Positions 47,443-60,105 of a stretch of 64,000 nt of DNA are shown here, piece after piece. Position numbers and translations under genes: made by a program. Source of the stretch: Gymnothorax reevesii (lineage: Eukaryota; Chordata; Actinopteri; Anguilliformes; Muraenidae). The notes below the pieces were generated by a model. It was given only the letters and a program-made list of their open reading frames with translations, was not told the DNA's origin and made no database searches. Each line of letters opens with the position of its first letter. Position 1 is the stretch's first letter. The stretch lies in the NCBI GenBank assembly GCA_029721435.1, contig CM056582.1, positions 37,220,611 to 37,284,610 on the forward strand, given 5' to 3'.

Positions 47443-50400
47443 AGATCAGGGCCATGTTCGAATAGTGTTTTTTGTCACGGAAAGTGGCTAACTTCTAGAA
47501 AATGAGCTGGAAGTGTATACACGGCAGCCATGAGAAGTGTATTCCAGTTTTGTAAATGTAAAGAAAAGGAGCTTCAATGCTTCCTAACGTATCACCTTTG
47601 ACATAGGGTACACGAAACCATTCTTCATAAAAACAAAGGTGATAACGCCATCCAGCCATTCAGTGTGGCTGAACCATTTAAAGTGACGACCATCCATACG
47701 GGCAATCACAAAAAACAAAGGAACGTGATGGGCAAGAATGGCATGATCAAGTTGGCCAGTAAATGCATTGGATTGTCGTAGCAGCACGGTTGTCTTCCTT
47801 AGCTGTTTTGAATTCCCCTTTACACCTCTCCTTTACCTCATGACATTATCCAATTGTGGTTGAAGAAACGTTTATGGACATTAGAGCATATGACGTCATT
47901 TTTTGTCTATTCAAATTCTGCAGCAAAGTTATATAACTTATCCTTTATATGCCATATGATTAGGTCACACGGTCAGGTTGAATTATACTAGTCCTTTAAT
48001 TGAAGCCTCATGTTTTTTCAGGTTAATTTTTAAGAAACAGCTGTCTACTTTTAAAATGCACACGCGTTAAAGTATTGTTAAGGGTCTCTTTAATCTTCTG
48101 AACCAAGGACTGACACCTTATCCATTCGATCACACAGTCAGTTTCCATGATGTCAGCTCCATAGAATTAAAAACAGTAAAATGGACGATGTCATGGAGTT
48201 GTGGGGATCTGAAGGGAGCTTAAAATGGCCACCCTTATTGATAAGAAAGTATTCCTATTGTGACACCTGAAAGGGAAGATCATAGAATTCCACAAAGGTT
48301 GGCCAGAATATACAAGCAGCATAGGTAGTTTCACTCAAGTCTGCCCACTCTTTGATGCAATTGTCAGTGCCCTTTTACTACAGTGTTTGAATTCTATGGA
48401 TAGCTTAAGGGAGTGTCTGCAGACTTTTATAATACTATCTTGTATTCACTATTGACACAATAGGGACTTTAAGCAAGGGCGGATTTTGCGACGGCTACGG
48501 CACCCGGATATAGATCTGCACTCCACTGATCGAGACTGAAGCCGTTGTGCCGGCGTTCTTTGCCGTAGCAGGCTGATCTACCATGGGGAAAGAACCAATC
48601 TCACGTGCCCACTACAACGCTTGGTTCAGGAGATTGAAAATGTTTTCTATAATTGATTGTGACACACTAAACATTATGTGTTTCAGTGGACTTTTCACAC
48701 AGACACAGGATACTGTGTAAATTTCGCTGAGTAAAACCATAGTGAACAATTTTCTGCTGCAGGCTATATTCTCCCCTCATCCCAGCATGGCATACGGTAC
48801 TTAATTTCTCTACCCTGTAAACATCTATATTTACTCACATGTACATTAGTCTTTCTTCTACTGCTGTGCATGAAAAGTACACATATGATGTATATAAATG
48901 CACACTCCCATGCACTTTACCATTCATTTACACTCTGATTAGATGTGTGCTTTAATTGTCAAACTTTACGTCTTTTTAAAATTGAATTGTTCAAAGTAAA
49001 GTTTATTAAAAAGATGCACATTTCTTTTGGTTATGCTCTGTTCCTGTACTTGGCATAATGACAATAAATTTGAATATTGTAATCAAATATTAACTGTTTC
49101 CCATTTCCCCTAAATCTATGACATCTACTCCTTTTGCCAGTGGGAGCAGGACGAATGAGCACTCACACTGAATTAACTACTTTGCTGACAAACCCTGATT
49201 AAAATCCACTGTTGTTTAAAGTCTCTGCTGGATTTGACAGTGACAGCACCAGCACTTGAGACACTTTCTTCCAGGTGCCATAGGCATTGCAAAATCTGCC
49301 ATTGTTGCTGGTCCAGATGAAATGCACAATTCCAACCACGAAGGGACTCGAACCCTCAGTCTTCTACTCCGAAGTCAGACGCCTTATCCATTAGGCCACG
49401 TGGTCATTGCATGACAAGGCTGACCCCGAACAGTGAGCTGTGAGAACTGACAGCGGTTGATCAGTGCCATGTCAAATACCCGCTGTCATGTTGAGTTAAA
49501 CAGCCCTGTCATTGAAAAACTCTCATGCTCAATCACTCTCCAGATCCAAACTCAGGTGTTTCGACCGTATGGTCAGGCTGAGCAATGTTAGCCCCTTGAC
49601 TGAAGTTTGGTGAGTTTTTTTCTCAGATTTCAGTGTTAGTAACACCAGCAAGATGATATGAAAAAACACCACCATCACACAACTATGCAAAGACTCAAGT
49701 CCTCAATCTTTTGATCCGGAGTCAGAAAGCTCCTCCATTAGGTGTCCTTTCATATTAGGTGACATCATTGGGGTTGACTTATGTTATTCCCTTAAACAAA
49801 GCCTTGTGAGTGTTAGTTTCAAGTTTCTGTTGCAGAAACTGTGACCAAGTCGTGTTAACAAGTACCAGCTTAAAAGAAAGTTTTTGTCCGAGAAACAGCT
49901 GGCAAGTGACATTAAAAAGCACCAGCACTAAACAACCATGAATGGTCTCCAACTGTCAGTCTTAATACTTGAGTCAACTAAATTATCCAATATTTGCCTG
50001 ATGTATTAGTTCACATGGTCAGGTTGAGTTTTGCTTGTCCCTTGACAGTGGTTTTGTGAGTTTTGTCAAGGTTCTTTCTAAAACCGCAGCCAGATAACAT
50101 GAAAAACCACGACCAGAAGACACTTATGAAGGGACTCAGATCCTCAATGTTCTGGCTCAAAGTCAGAAACCTCACCTATTAGTTTGCTTTCATACATTAC
50201 TACTACTATGTTACATTCAAAAGCTCTGTTATTGAACAAGGTATGCTCAATTACCTTATCCAAAATCAGGTGCCCTGTGTATCGGACCGTAAAAAACAGC
50301 TTGCAAGTGATATAAACACAAGTGTCAAACAAGCAAGAAGGGACTAAAGTCCTTCGTCTTCAGATCCGTAGTCAGGAATTTCTCCATTAGGGGCCCTTCA

Positions 50401-50608
50401 TATTAGGTAACATCATATGACTGAATTGCTTTATTGTCATGAAGAAAAGGTTCCAAGTTCTTTAACTGGTTTCTTTTGACGAAACAGCTACCAGTTCATA
50501 TTAACAAGCACCAACTTTAAAGAAAGTTTTTATGTAGGAAATACCGCAAGATACATTAACAAGCACCCCCATGAAACACCCTTGAAGGTTCTCCAACAAT
50601 CAATCCGA
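47443..50608. repeat. Unit 16
   Basis: Full copy of 3166 bp, first of the right-hand group marked by 'aggacgaatgagc' and 'aaatacccgctg'. It shares the 'gtgtctgcagac' change (about 48413) with unit 20 only. Confidence 0.97.
49333..49405 (-). tRNA. tRNA-Arg(UCG), anticodon-stem defect (unit 16)
   Basis: All arms match the intact copy except the 3' side of the anticodon stem (plus strand 'cttctactcc'). This gives A31:G39, a mismatch next to the loop, and G30:U40. UCG anticodon, A and B boxes intact. Likely transcribable but with a damaged anticodon arm. Confidence 0.75.
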
Positions 50609-53600
50609 AGATCAGGGCCATGTTGGAATAGTGTTTTTTGTCACGGAAAGTGGCTAACTTCTAGAAAATGAGCTGGAAGTGTATACACGGCAGCCATGAG
50701 AAGTGTATTCCAGTTTTGTAAATGTAAAGAAAAGGAGCTTCAATGCTTCCTAACGTATCACCTTTGACATAGGGTACACGAAACCATTCTTCATAAAAAC
50801 AAAGGTGATAACGCCATCCAGCCATTCAGTGTGGCTGAACCATTTAAAGTGACGACCATCCATACGGGCAATCACAAAAAACAAAGGAACGTGATGGGCA
50901 AGAATGGCATGATCAAGTTGGCCAGTAAATGCATTGGATTGTCGTAGCAGCACGGTTGTCTTCCTTAGCTGTTTTGAATTCCCCTTTACACCTCTCCTTT
51001 ACCTCATGACATTATCCAATTGTGGTTGAAGAAACGTTTATGGACATTAGAGCATATGACGTCATTTTTTGTCTATTCAAATTCTGCAGCAAAGTTATAT
51101 AACTTATCCTTTATATGCCATATGATTAGGTCACACGGTCAGGTTGAATTATACTAGTCCTTAAGTGAAGCCTCATGTTTTTTCAGGTTAATTTTTAAGA
51201 AACAGCTGTCTACTTTTAAAATGCACACGCGTTAAAGTATTGTTAAGGGTCTCTTTAATCTTCTGAACCAAGGACTGACACCTTATCCATTCGATCACAC
51301 AGTCAGTTTCCATGATGTCAGCTCCATAGAATTAAAAACAGTAAAATGGACGATGTCATGGAGTTGTGGGGATCTGAAGGGAGCTTAAAATGGCCACCCT
51401 TATTGATAAGAAAGTATTCCTATTGTGACACCTGAAAGGGAAGATCATAGAATTCCACAAAGGTTGGCCAGAATATACAAGCAGCATAGGTAGTTTCACT
51501 CAAGTCTGCCCACTCTTTGATGCAATTGTCAGTGCCCTTTTACTACAGTGTTTGAATTCTATGGATAGCTTAAGGGAGTGTCAGCAGACTTTTATAATAC
51601 TATCTTGTATTCACTATTGACACAATAGGGACTTTAAGCAAGGGCGGATTTTGCGACGGCTACGGCACCCGGATATAGATCTGCACTCCACTGATCGAGA
51701 CTGAAGCCGTTGTGCCGGCGTTCTTTGCCGTAGCAGGCTGATCTACCATGGGGAAAGAACCAATCTCACGTGCCCACTACAACGCTTGGTTCAGGAGATT
51801 GAAAATGTTTTCTATAATTGATTGTGACACACTAAACATTATGTGTTTCAGTGGACTTTTCACACAGACACAGGATACTGTGTAAATTTCGCTGAGTAAA
51901 ACCATAGTGAACAATTTTCTGCTGCAGGCTATATTCTCCCCTCATCCCAGCATGGCATACGGTACTTAATTTCTCTACCCTGTAAACATCTATATTTACT
52001 CACATGTACATTAGTCTTTCTTCTACTGCTGTGCATGAAAAGTACACATATGATGTATATAAATGCACACTCCCATGCACTTTACCATTCATTTACACTC
52101 TGATTAGATGTGTGCTTTAATTGTCAAACTTTACGTCTTTTTAAAATTGAATTGTTCAAAGTAAAGTTTATTAAAAAGATGCACATTTCTTTTGGTTATG
52201 CTCTGTTCCTGTACTTGGCATAATGACAATAAATTTGAATATTGTAATCAAATATTAACTGTTTCCCATTTCCCCTAAATCTATGACATCTACTCCTTTT
52301 GCCAGTGGGAGCAGGACGAATGAGCACTCACACTGAATTAACTACTTTGCTGACAAACCCTGATTAAAATCCACTGTTGTTTAAAGTCTCTGCTGGATTT
52401 GACAGTGACAGCACCAGCACTTGAGACACTTTCTTCCAGGTGCCATAGGCATTGCAAAATCTGCCATTGTTACTGGTCCAGATGAAATGCACAATTCCAA
52501 CCACGAAGGGACTCGAACCCTCAGTCTTCTGATCCGAAGTCAGACGCCTTATCCATTAGACCACGTGGTCATTGCATGACAAGGCTGACTCCGAACAGTG
52601 AGCTGTGAGAACTGACAGCGGTTGATCAGTGCCATGTCAAATACCCGCTGTCATGTTGAGTTAAACAGCCCTGTCATTGAAAAACTCTCATGCTCAATCA
52701 CTCTCCAGATCCAAACTCAGGTGTTTCGACCGTATGGTCAGGCTGAGCAATGTTAGCCCCTTGACTGAAGTTTGGTGAGTTTTTTTCTCAGATTTCAGTG
52801 TTAGTAACACCAGCAAGATGATATGAAAAAACACCACCATCACACAACTATGCAAAGACTCAAGTCCTCAATCTTTTGATCCGGAGTCAGAAAGCTCCTC
52901 CATTAGGTGTCCTTTCATATTAGGTGACATCATTGGGGTTGACTTATGTTATTCCCTTAAACAAAGCCTTGTGAGTGTTAGTTTCAAGTTTCTGTTGCAG
53001 AAACTGTGACCAAGTCGTGTTAACAAGTACCAGCTTAAAAGAAAGTTTTTGTCTGAGAAACAGCTGGCAAGTGACATTAAAAAGCACCAGCACTAAACAA
53101 CCATGAATGGTCTCCAACTGTCAGTCTTAATACTAGAGTGAACTAAATTATCCAATATTTGCCTGATGTATTAGTTCACATGGTCAGGTTGAGTTTTGCT
53201 TGTCCCTTGACAGTGGTTTTGTGAGTTTTGTCAAGGTTCTTTCTAAAACCGCAGCCAGATAACATGAAAAACCACGACCAGAAGACACTTATGAAGGGAC
53301 TCAGATCCTCAATGTTCTGGCTCAAAGTCAGAAACCTCACCTATTAGTTTGCTTTCATACATTACTACTACTATGTTACATTCAAAAGCTCTGTTATTGA
53401 ACAAGGTATGCTCAATTACCTTATCCAAAATCAGGTGCCCTGTGTATCGGACCGTAAAAAACAGCTTGCAAGTGATATAAACACAAGTGTCAAACAAGCA
53501 AGAAGGGACTACAGTCCTTCGTCTTCAGATCCGTAGTCAGGAATTTCTCCATTAGGGGCCCTTCATATTAGGTAACATCATATGACTGAATTGCTTTATT

Positions 53601-53773
53601 GTCATGAAGAAAAGGTTCCAAGTTCTTTAACTGGTTTCTTTTGACGAAACAGCTACCAGTTCATATTAACAAGCACCAACTTTAAAGAAAGTTTTTATGT
53701 AGGAAATACCGCAAGATACATTAACAAGCACCCCCATGAAACACCCTTGAAGGTTCTCCAACAATCAATCCGA
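50609..53773. repeat. Unit 17
   Basis: Full copy of 3165 bp. It has a private 'agtccttaagtgaagcc' in the relic region near 51157. Its tRNA is structurally sound with one wobble change. Confidence 0.97.
52498..52570 (-). tRNA. tRNA-Arg(UCG), sound variant (unit 17)
   Basis: Differs from the intact copy only by C11 to U, which still pairs with G24 by wobble. UCG anticodon, B box canonical, A box TGGTCTAATGG. Confidence 0.9.
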
Positions 53774-56700
53774 AGATCAGGGCCATGTTGGAATAGTGTT
53801 TTTTGTCACGGAAAGTGGCTAACTTCTAGAAAATGAGCTGGAAGTGTATACACGGCAGCCATGAGAAGTGTATTCCAGTTTTGTAAATGTAAAGAAAAGG
53901 TGCTTCAATGCTTCCTAACGTATCACCTTTGACATAGGGTACACGAAACCATTCTTCATAAAAACAAAGGTGATAACGCCATCCAGCCATTCAGTGTGGC
54001 TGAACCATTTAAAGTGACGACCATCCATACGGGCAATCACAAAAAACAAAGGAACGTGATGGGCAAGAATGGCATGATCAAGTTGGCCAGTAAATGCATT
54101 GGATTGTCGTAGCAGCACGGTTGTCTTCCTTAGCCGTTTTGAATTCCCCTTTACACCTCTCCTTTACCTCATGACATTATCCAATTGTGGTTGAAGAAAC
54201 GTTTATGGACATTAGAGCATATGACGTCATTTTTTGTCTATTCAAATTCTGCAGCAAAGTTATATAACTTATCCTTTATATGCCATATGATTAGGTCACA
54301 CGGTCAGGTTGAATTATACTAGTCCTTTAATTGAAGCCTCATGTTTTTTCAGGTTAATTTTTAAGAAACAGCTGTCTACTTTTAAAATGCACACGCGTTA
54401 AAGTATTGTTAAGGGTCTCTTTAATCTTCTGAACCAAGGACTGACACCTTATCCATTCGATCACACAGTCAGTTTCCATGATGTCAGCTCCATAGAATTA
54501 AAAACAGTAAAATGGACGATGTCATGGAGTTGTGGGGATCTGAAGGGAGCTTAAAATGGCCACCCTTATTGATAAGAAAGTATTCCTATTGTGACACCTG
54601 AAAGGGAAGATCATAGAATTCCACAAAGGTTGGCCAGTATATACAAGCAGCATAGGTAGTTTCACTCAAGTCTGCCCACTCTTTGATGCAATTGTCAGTG
54701 CCCTTTTACTACAGTGTTTGAATTCTATGGATAGCTTAAGGGAGTGTCAGCAGACTTTTATAATACTATCTTGTATTCACTATTGACACAATAGGGACTT
54801 TAAGCAAGGGCGGATTTTGCGACGGCTACGGCACCCGGATATAGATCTGCACTCCACTGATCAAGACTGAAGCCGTTGTGCCGGCGTTCTTTGCCGTAGC
54901 AGGCTGATCTACCATGGGGAAAGAACCAATCTCACGTGGCCACTACAACGCTTGGTTCAGGAGATTGAAAATGTTTTCTACAATTGATTGTGACACACTA
55001 AACATTATGTGTTTCAGTGGACTTTTCACACAGACACAGGATACTGTGTAAATTTCGCTGAGTAAAACCATAGTGAACGATTTTCTGCTGCAGGCTATAT
55101 TCTCCCCTCATCCCAGCATGGCATACGGTACTTAATTTCTCTACCCTGTAAACATCTATATTTACTCACATGTACATTAGTCTTTCTTCTACTGCTGTGC
55201 ATGAAAAGTACACATATGATGTATATAAATGCACACTCCCATGCACTTTACCATTCATTTACACTCTGATTAGATGTGTGCTTTAATTGTCAAACTTTAC
55301 GTCTTTTTAAAATTGAATTGCTCAAAGTAAAGTTTATTAAAAAGATGCACATTTCTTTTGGTTATGCTCTGTTCCTGTACTTGGCATAATGACAACAAAT
55401 TTGAATATTGTAATCAAATATTAACTGTTTCCCATTTCCCCTAAATCTATGACATCTACTCCTTTTGCCAGTGGGAGCAGGACGAATGAGCACTCACACT
55501 GAATTAACTACTTTGCTGACAAACCCCGATTAAAATCCACTGTTGTTTAAAGTCTCTGCTGGATTTGACAGTGACAGCACCAGCACTTGAGACACTTTTT
55601 TCCAGGTGCCATAGGCATTGCAAAATCTGCCATTGTTGCTGGTCCAGATGAAATGCACAATTCCAACCACGAAGGGACTCGAACCCTCAGTCTTCTGATC
55701 CGAAGTCAGACGCCTTATCCATTAGGCCACGTGGTCATTGCATGACAAGGCTGACTCCGAACAGTGAGCTGTGAGAACTGACAGCGGTTGATCAGTGCCA
55801 TGTCAAATACCCGCTGTCATGTTGAGTTAAACAGCCCTGTCATTGAAAAACTCTCATGCTCAATCACTCTCCAGATCCAAACTCAGGTGTTTCGACCGTA
55901 TGGTCAGGCTGAGCAATGTTAGCCCCTTGACTGAAGTTTGGTGAGTTTTTTTCTCAGATTTCAGTGTTAGTAACACCAGCAAGATGATATGAAAAAACAC
56001 CACCATCACACAACTATGGAAAGACTCAAGTCCTCAATCTTTTGATCCGGAGTCAGAAAGCTCCTCCATTAGGTGTCCTTTCATATTAGGTGACATCATT
56101 GGGGTTGACTTATGTTATTCCCTTAAACAAAGCCTTGTGAGTGTTAGTTTCAAGTTTCTGTTGCAGAAACTGTGACCAAGTCGTGTTAACAAGTACCAGC
56201 TTAAAAGAAAGTTTTTGTCTGAGAAACAGCTGGCAAGTGACATTAAAAAGCACCAGCACTAAACAACCATGAATGGTCTCCAACTGTCAGTCTTTATACT
56301 AGAGTGAACTAAATTATCCAATATTTGCCTGATGTATTAGTTCACATGGTCAGGTTGAGTTTTGCTTGTCCCTTGACAGTGGTTTTGTGAGTTTTGTCAA
56401 GGTTCTTTCTAAAACCGCAGCCAGATAACATGAAAAACCACGACCAGAAGACACTTATGAAGGGACTCAGATCCTCAATGTTCTGGCTCAAAGTCAGAAA
56501 CCTCACCTATTAGTTTGCTTTCATACATTACTACTACTATGTTACATTCAAAAGCTCTGTTATTGAACAAGGTATGCTCAATTACCTTATCCAAAATCAG
56601 GTGCCCTGTGTATCGGACCGTAAAAAACAGCTTGCAAGTGATATAAACACAAGTGTCAAACAAGCAAGAAGGGACTAAAGTCCTTCGTCTTCAGATCCGT

Positions 56701-56939
56701 AGTCAGGAATTTCTCCATTAGGGGCCCTTCATATTTGGTAACATCATATGACTGAATTGCTTTATTGTCATGAAGAAAAGGTTCCAAGTTCTTTAACTGG
56801 TTTCTTTTGACGAAACAGCTACCAGTTCATATTAACAAGCACCAACTTTAAAGAAAGTTTTTAAGTAGGAAATACCGCAAGATACATTAACAAGCACCCC
56901 CATGAAACACCCTTGAAGGTTCTCCAACAATCAATCCGA
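53774..56939. repeat. Unit 18
   Basis: Full copy of 3166 bp with an intact tRNA. It shares 'ctgatcaagactg', 'tctacaattg' and 'gacaacaaatttg' with unit 19. Confidence 0.97.
55664..55736 (-). tRNA. Intact tRNA-Arg(UCG) (unit 18)
   Basis: Identical to the unit 8 gene in all 73 positions read. Confidence 0.95.
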
Positions 56940-59900
56940 AGATCAGGGCCATGTTCGAATAGTGTTTTTTGTCACGGAAAGTGGCTAACTTCTAGAAAAT
57001 GAGCTGGAAGTGTATACACGGCAGCCATGAGAAGTGTATTCCAGTTTTGTAAATGTAAAGAAAAGGAGCTTCAATGCTTCCTAACGTATCACCTTTGACA
57101 TAGGGTACACGAAACCATTCTTCATAAAAACAAAGGTGATATCGCCATCCAGCCATTCAGTGTGGCTGAACCATTTAAAGTGACGACCATCCATACGGGC
57201 AATCACAAAAAACAAAGGAACGTGATGGGCAAGAATGGCATGATCAAGTTGGCCAGTAAATGCATTGGATTGTCGTAGCAGCACGGTTGTCTTCCTTAGC
57301 TGTTTTGAATTCCCCTTTACACCTCTCCTTTACCTCATGACATTATCCAATTGTGGTTGAAGAAACGTTTATGGACATTAGAGCATATGACGTCATTTTT
57401 TGTCTATTCAAATTCTGCAGCAAAGTTATATAACTTATCCTTTATATGCCATATGATTAGGTCACACGGTCAGGTTGAATTATACTAGTCCTTTAATTGA
57501 AGCCTCATGTTTTTTCAGGTTAATTTTTAAGAAACAGCTGTCTACTTTTAAAATGCACACGCGTTAAAGTATTGTTAAGGGTCTCTTTAATCTTCTGAAC
57601 CAAGGACTGACACCTTATCCATTCGATCACACAGTCAGTTTCCATGATGTCAGCTCCATAGAATTAAAAACAGTAAAATGGACGATGTCATGGAGTTGTG
57701 GGGATCTGAAGGGAGCTTAAAATGGCCACCCTTATTGATAAGAAAGTATTCCTATTGTGACACCTGAAAGGGAAGATCATAGAATTCCACAAAGGTTGGC
57801 CAGTATATACAAGCAGCATAGGTAGTTTCACTCAAGTCTGCCCACTCTTTGATGCAATTGTCAGTGCCCTTTTACTACAGTGTTTGAATTCTATGGATAG
57901 CTTAAGGGAGTGTCAGCAGACTTTTATAATACTATCTTGTATTCACTATTGACACAATAGGGACTTTAAGCAAGGGCGGATTTTGCGACGGCTACGGCAC
58001 CCGGATATAGATCTGCACTCCACTGATCAAGACTGAAGCCGTTGTGCCGGCGTTCTTTGCCGTAGCAGGCTGATCTACCATGGGGAAAGAACCAATCTCA
58101 CGTGGCCACTACAACGCTTGGTTCAGGAGATTGAAAATGTTTTCTACAATTGATTGTGACACACTAAACATTATGTGTTTCAGTGGACTTTTCACACAGA
58201 CACAGGATACTGTGTAAATTTTGCTGAGTAAAACCATAGTGAACAATTTTCTGCTGCAGGCTATATTCTCCCCTCATCCCAGCATGGCATACGGTACTTA
58301 ATTTCTCTACCCTGTAAACATCTATATTTACTCACATGTACATTAGTCTTTCTTCTACTGCTGTGCATGAAAAGTACACATATGATGTATATAAATGCAC
58401 ACTCCCATGCACTTTACCATTCATTTACACTCTGATTAGATGTGTGCTTTAATTGTCAAACTTTACGTCTTTTTAAAATTGAATTGCTCAAAGTAAAGTT
58501 TATTAAAAAGATGCACATTTCTTTTGGTTATGCTCTGTTCCTGTACTTGGCATAATGACAACAAATTTGAATATTGTAATCAAATATTAACTGTTTCCCA
58601 TTTCCCCTAAATCTATGACATCTACTCCTTTTGCCAGTGGGAGCAGGACGAATGAGCACTCACACTGAATTAACTACTTTGCTGACAAACCCCGATTAAA
58701 ATCCACTGTTGTTTAAAGTCTCTGCTGGATTTGACAGTGACAGCACCAGCACTTGAGACACTTTTTTCCAGGTGCCATAGGCATTGCAAAATCTGCCATT
58801 GTTGCTGGTCCAGATGAAATGCACAATTCCAACCACGAAGGGACTCGAACCCTCAGTCTTCTGATCCGAAGTCAGACGCCTTATCCATTAGGCCACGTGG
58901 TCATTGCATGACACGGCTGACTCCGAACAGTGAGCTGTGAGAACTGACAGCGGTTGATCAGTGCCATGTCAAATACCCGCTGTCATGTTGAGTTAAACAG
59001 CCCTGTCATTGAAAAACTCTCATGCTCAATCACTCTCCAGATCCAAACTCAGGTGTTTCGACCGTATGGTCAGGCTGAGCAATGTTAGCCCCTTGACTGA
59101 AGTTTGGTGAGTTTTTTTCTCAGATTTCAGTGTTAGTAACACCAGCAAGATGATATGAAAAAACACCACCATCACACAACTATGGAAAGACTCAAGTCCT
59201 CAATCTTTTGATCCGGAGTCAGAAAGCTCCTCCATTAGGTGTCCTTTCATATTAGGTGACATCATTGGGGTTGACTTATGTTATTCCCTTAAACAAAGCC
59301 TTGTGAGTGTTAGTTTCAAGTTTCTGTTGCAGAAACTGTGACCAAGTCGTGTTAACAAGTACCAGCTTAAAAGAAAGTTTTTGTCTGAGAAACAGCTGGC
59401 AAGTGACATTAAAAAGCACCAGCACTAAACAACCATGAATGGTCTCCAACTGTCAGTCTTTATACTAGAGTGAACTAAATTATCCAATATTTGCCTGATG
59501 TATTAGTTCACATGGTCAGGTTGAGTTTTGCTTGTCCCTTGACAGTGGTTTTGTGAGTTTTGTCAAGGTTCTTTCTAAAACCGCAGCCAGATAACATGAA
59601 AAACCACGACCAGAAGACACTTATGAAGGGACTCAGATCCTCAATGTTCTGGCTCAAAGTCAGAAACCTCACCTATTAGTTTGCTTTCATACATTACTAC
59701 TACTATGTTACATTCAAAAGCTCTGTTATTGAACAAGGTATGCTCAATTACCTTATCCAAAATCAGGTGCCCTGTGTATCGGACCGTAAAAAACAGCTTG
59801 CAAGTGATATAAACACAAGTGTCAAACAAGCAAGAAGGGACTAAAGTCCTTCGTCTTCAGATCCGTAGTCAGGAATTTCTCCATTAGGGGCCCTTCATAT

Positions 59901-60105
59901 TAGGTAACATCATATGACTGAATTGCTTTATTGTCATGAAGAAAAGGTTCCAAGTTCTTTAACTGGTTTCTTTTGACGAAACAGCTACCAGTTCATATTA
60001 ACAAGCACCAACTTTAAAGAAAGTTTTTATGTAGGAAATACCGCAAGATACATTAACAAGCACCCCCATGAAACACCCTTGAAGGTTCTCCAACAATCAA
60101 TCCGA
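56940..60105. repeat. Unit 19
   Basis: Full copy of 3166 bp with an intact tRNA. It is close to unit 18 in the middle and shares 'ggtgatatcgcc' (about 57136) with unit 20. Confidence 0.97.
58830..58902 (-). tRNA. Intact tRNA-Arg(UCG) (unit 19)
   Basis: Identical to the unit 8 gene in all 73 positions read. Confidence 0.95.
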
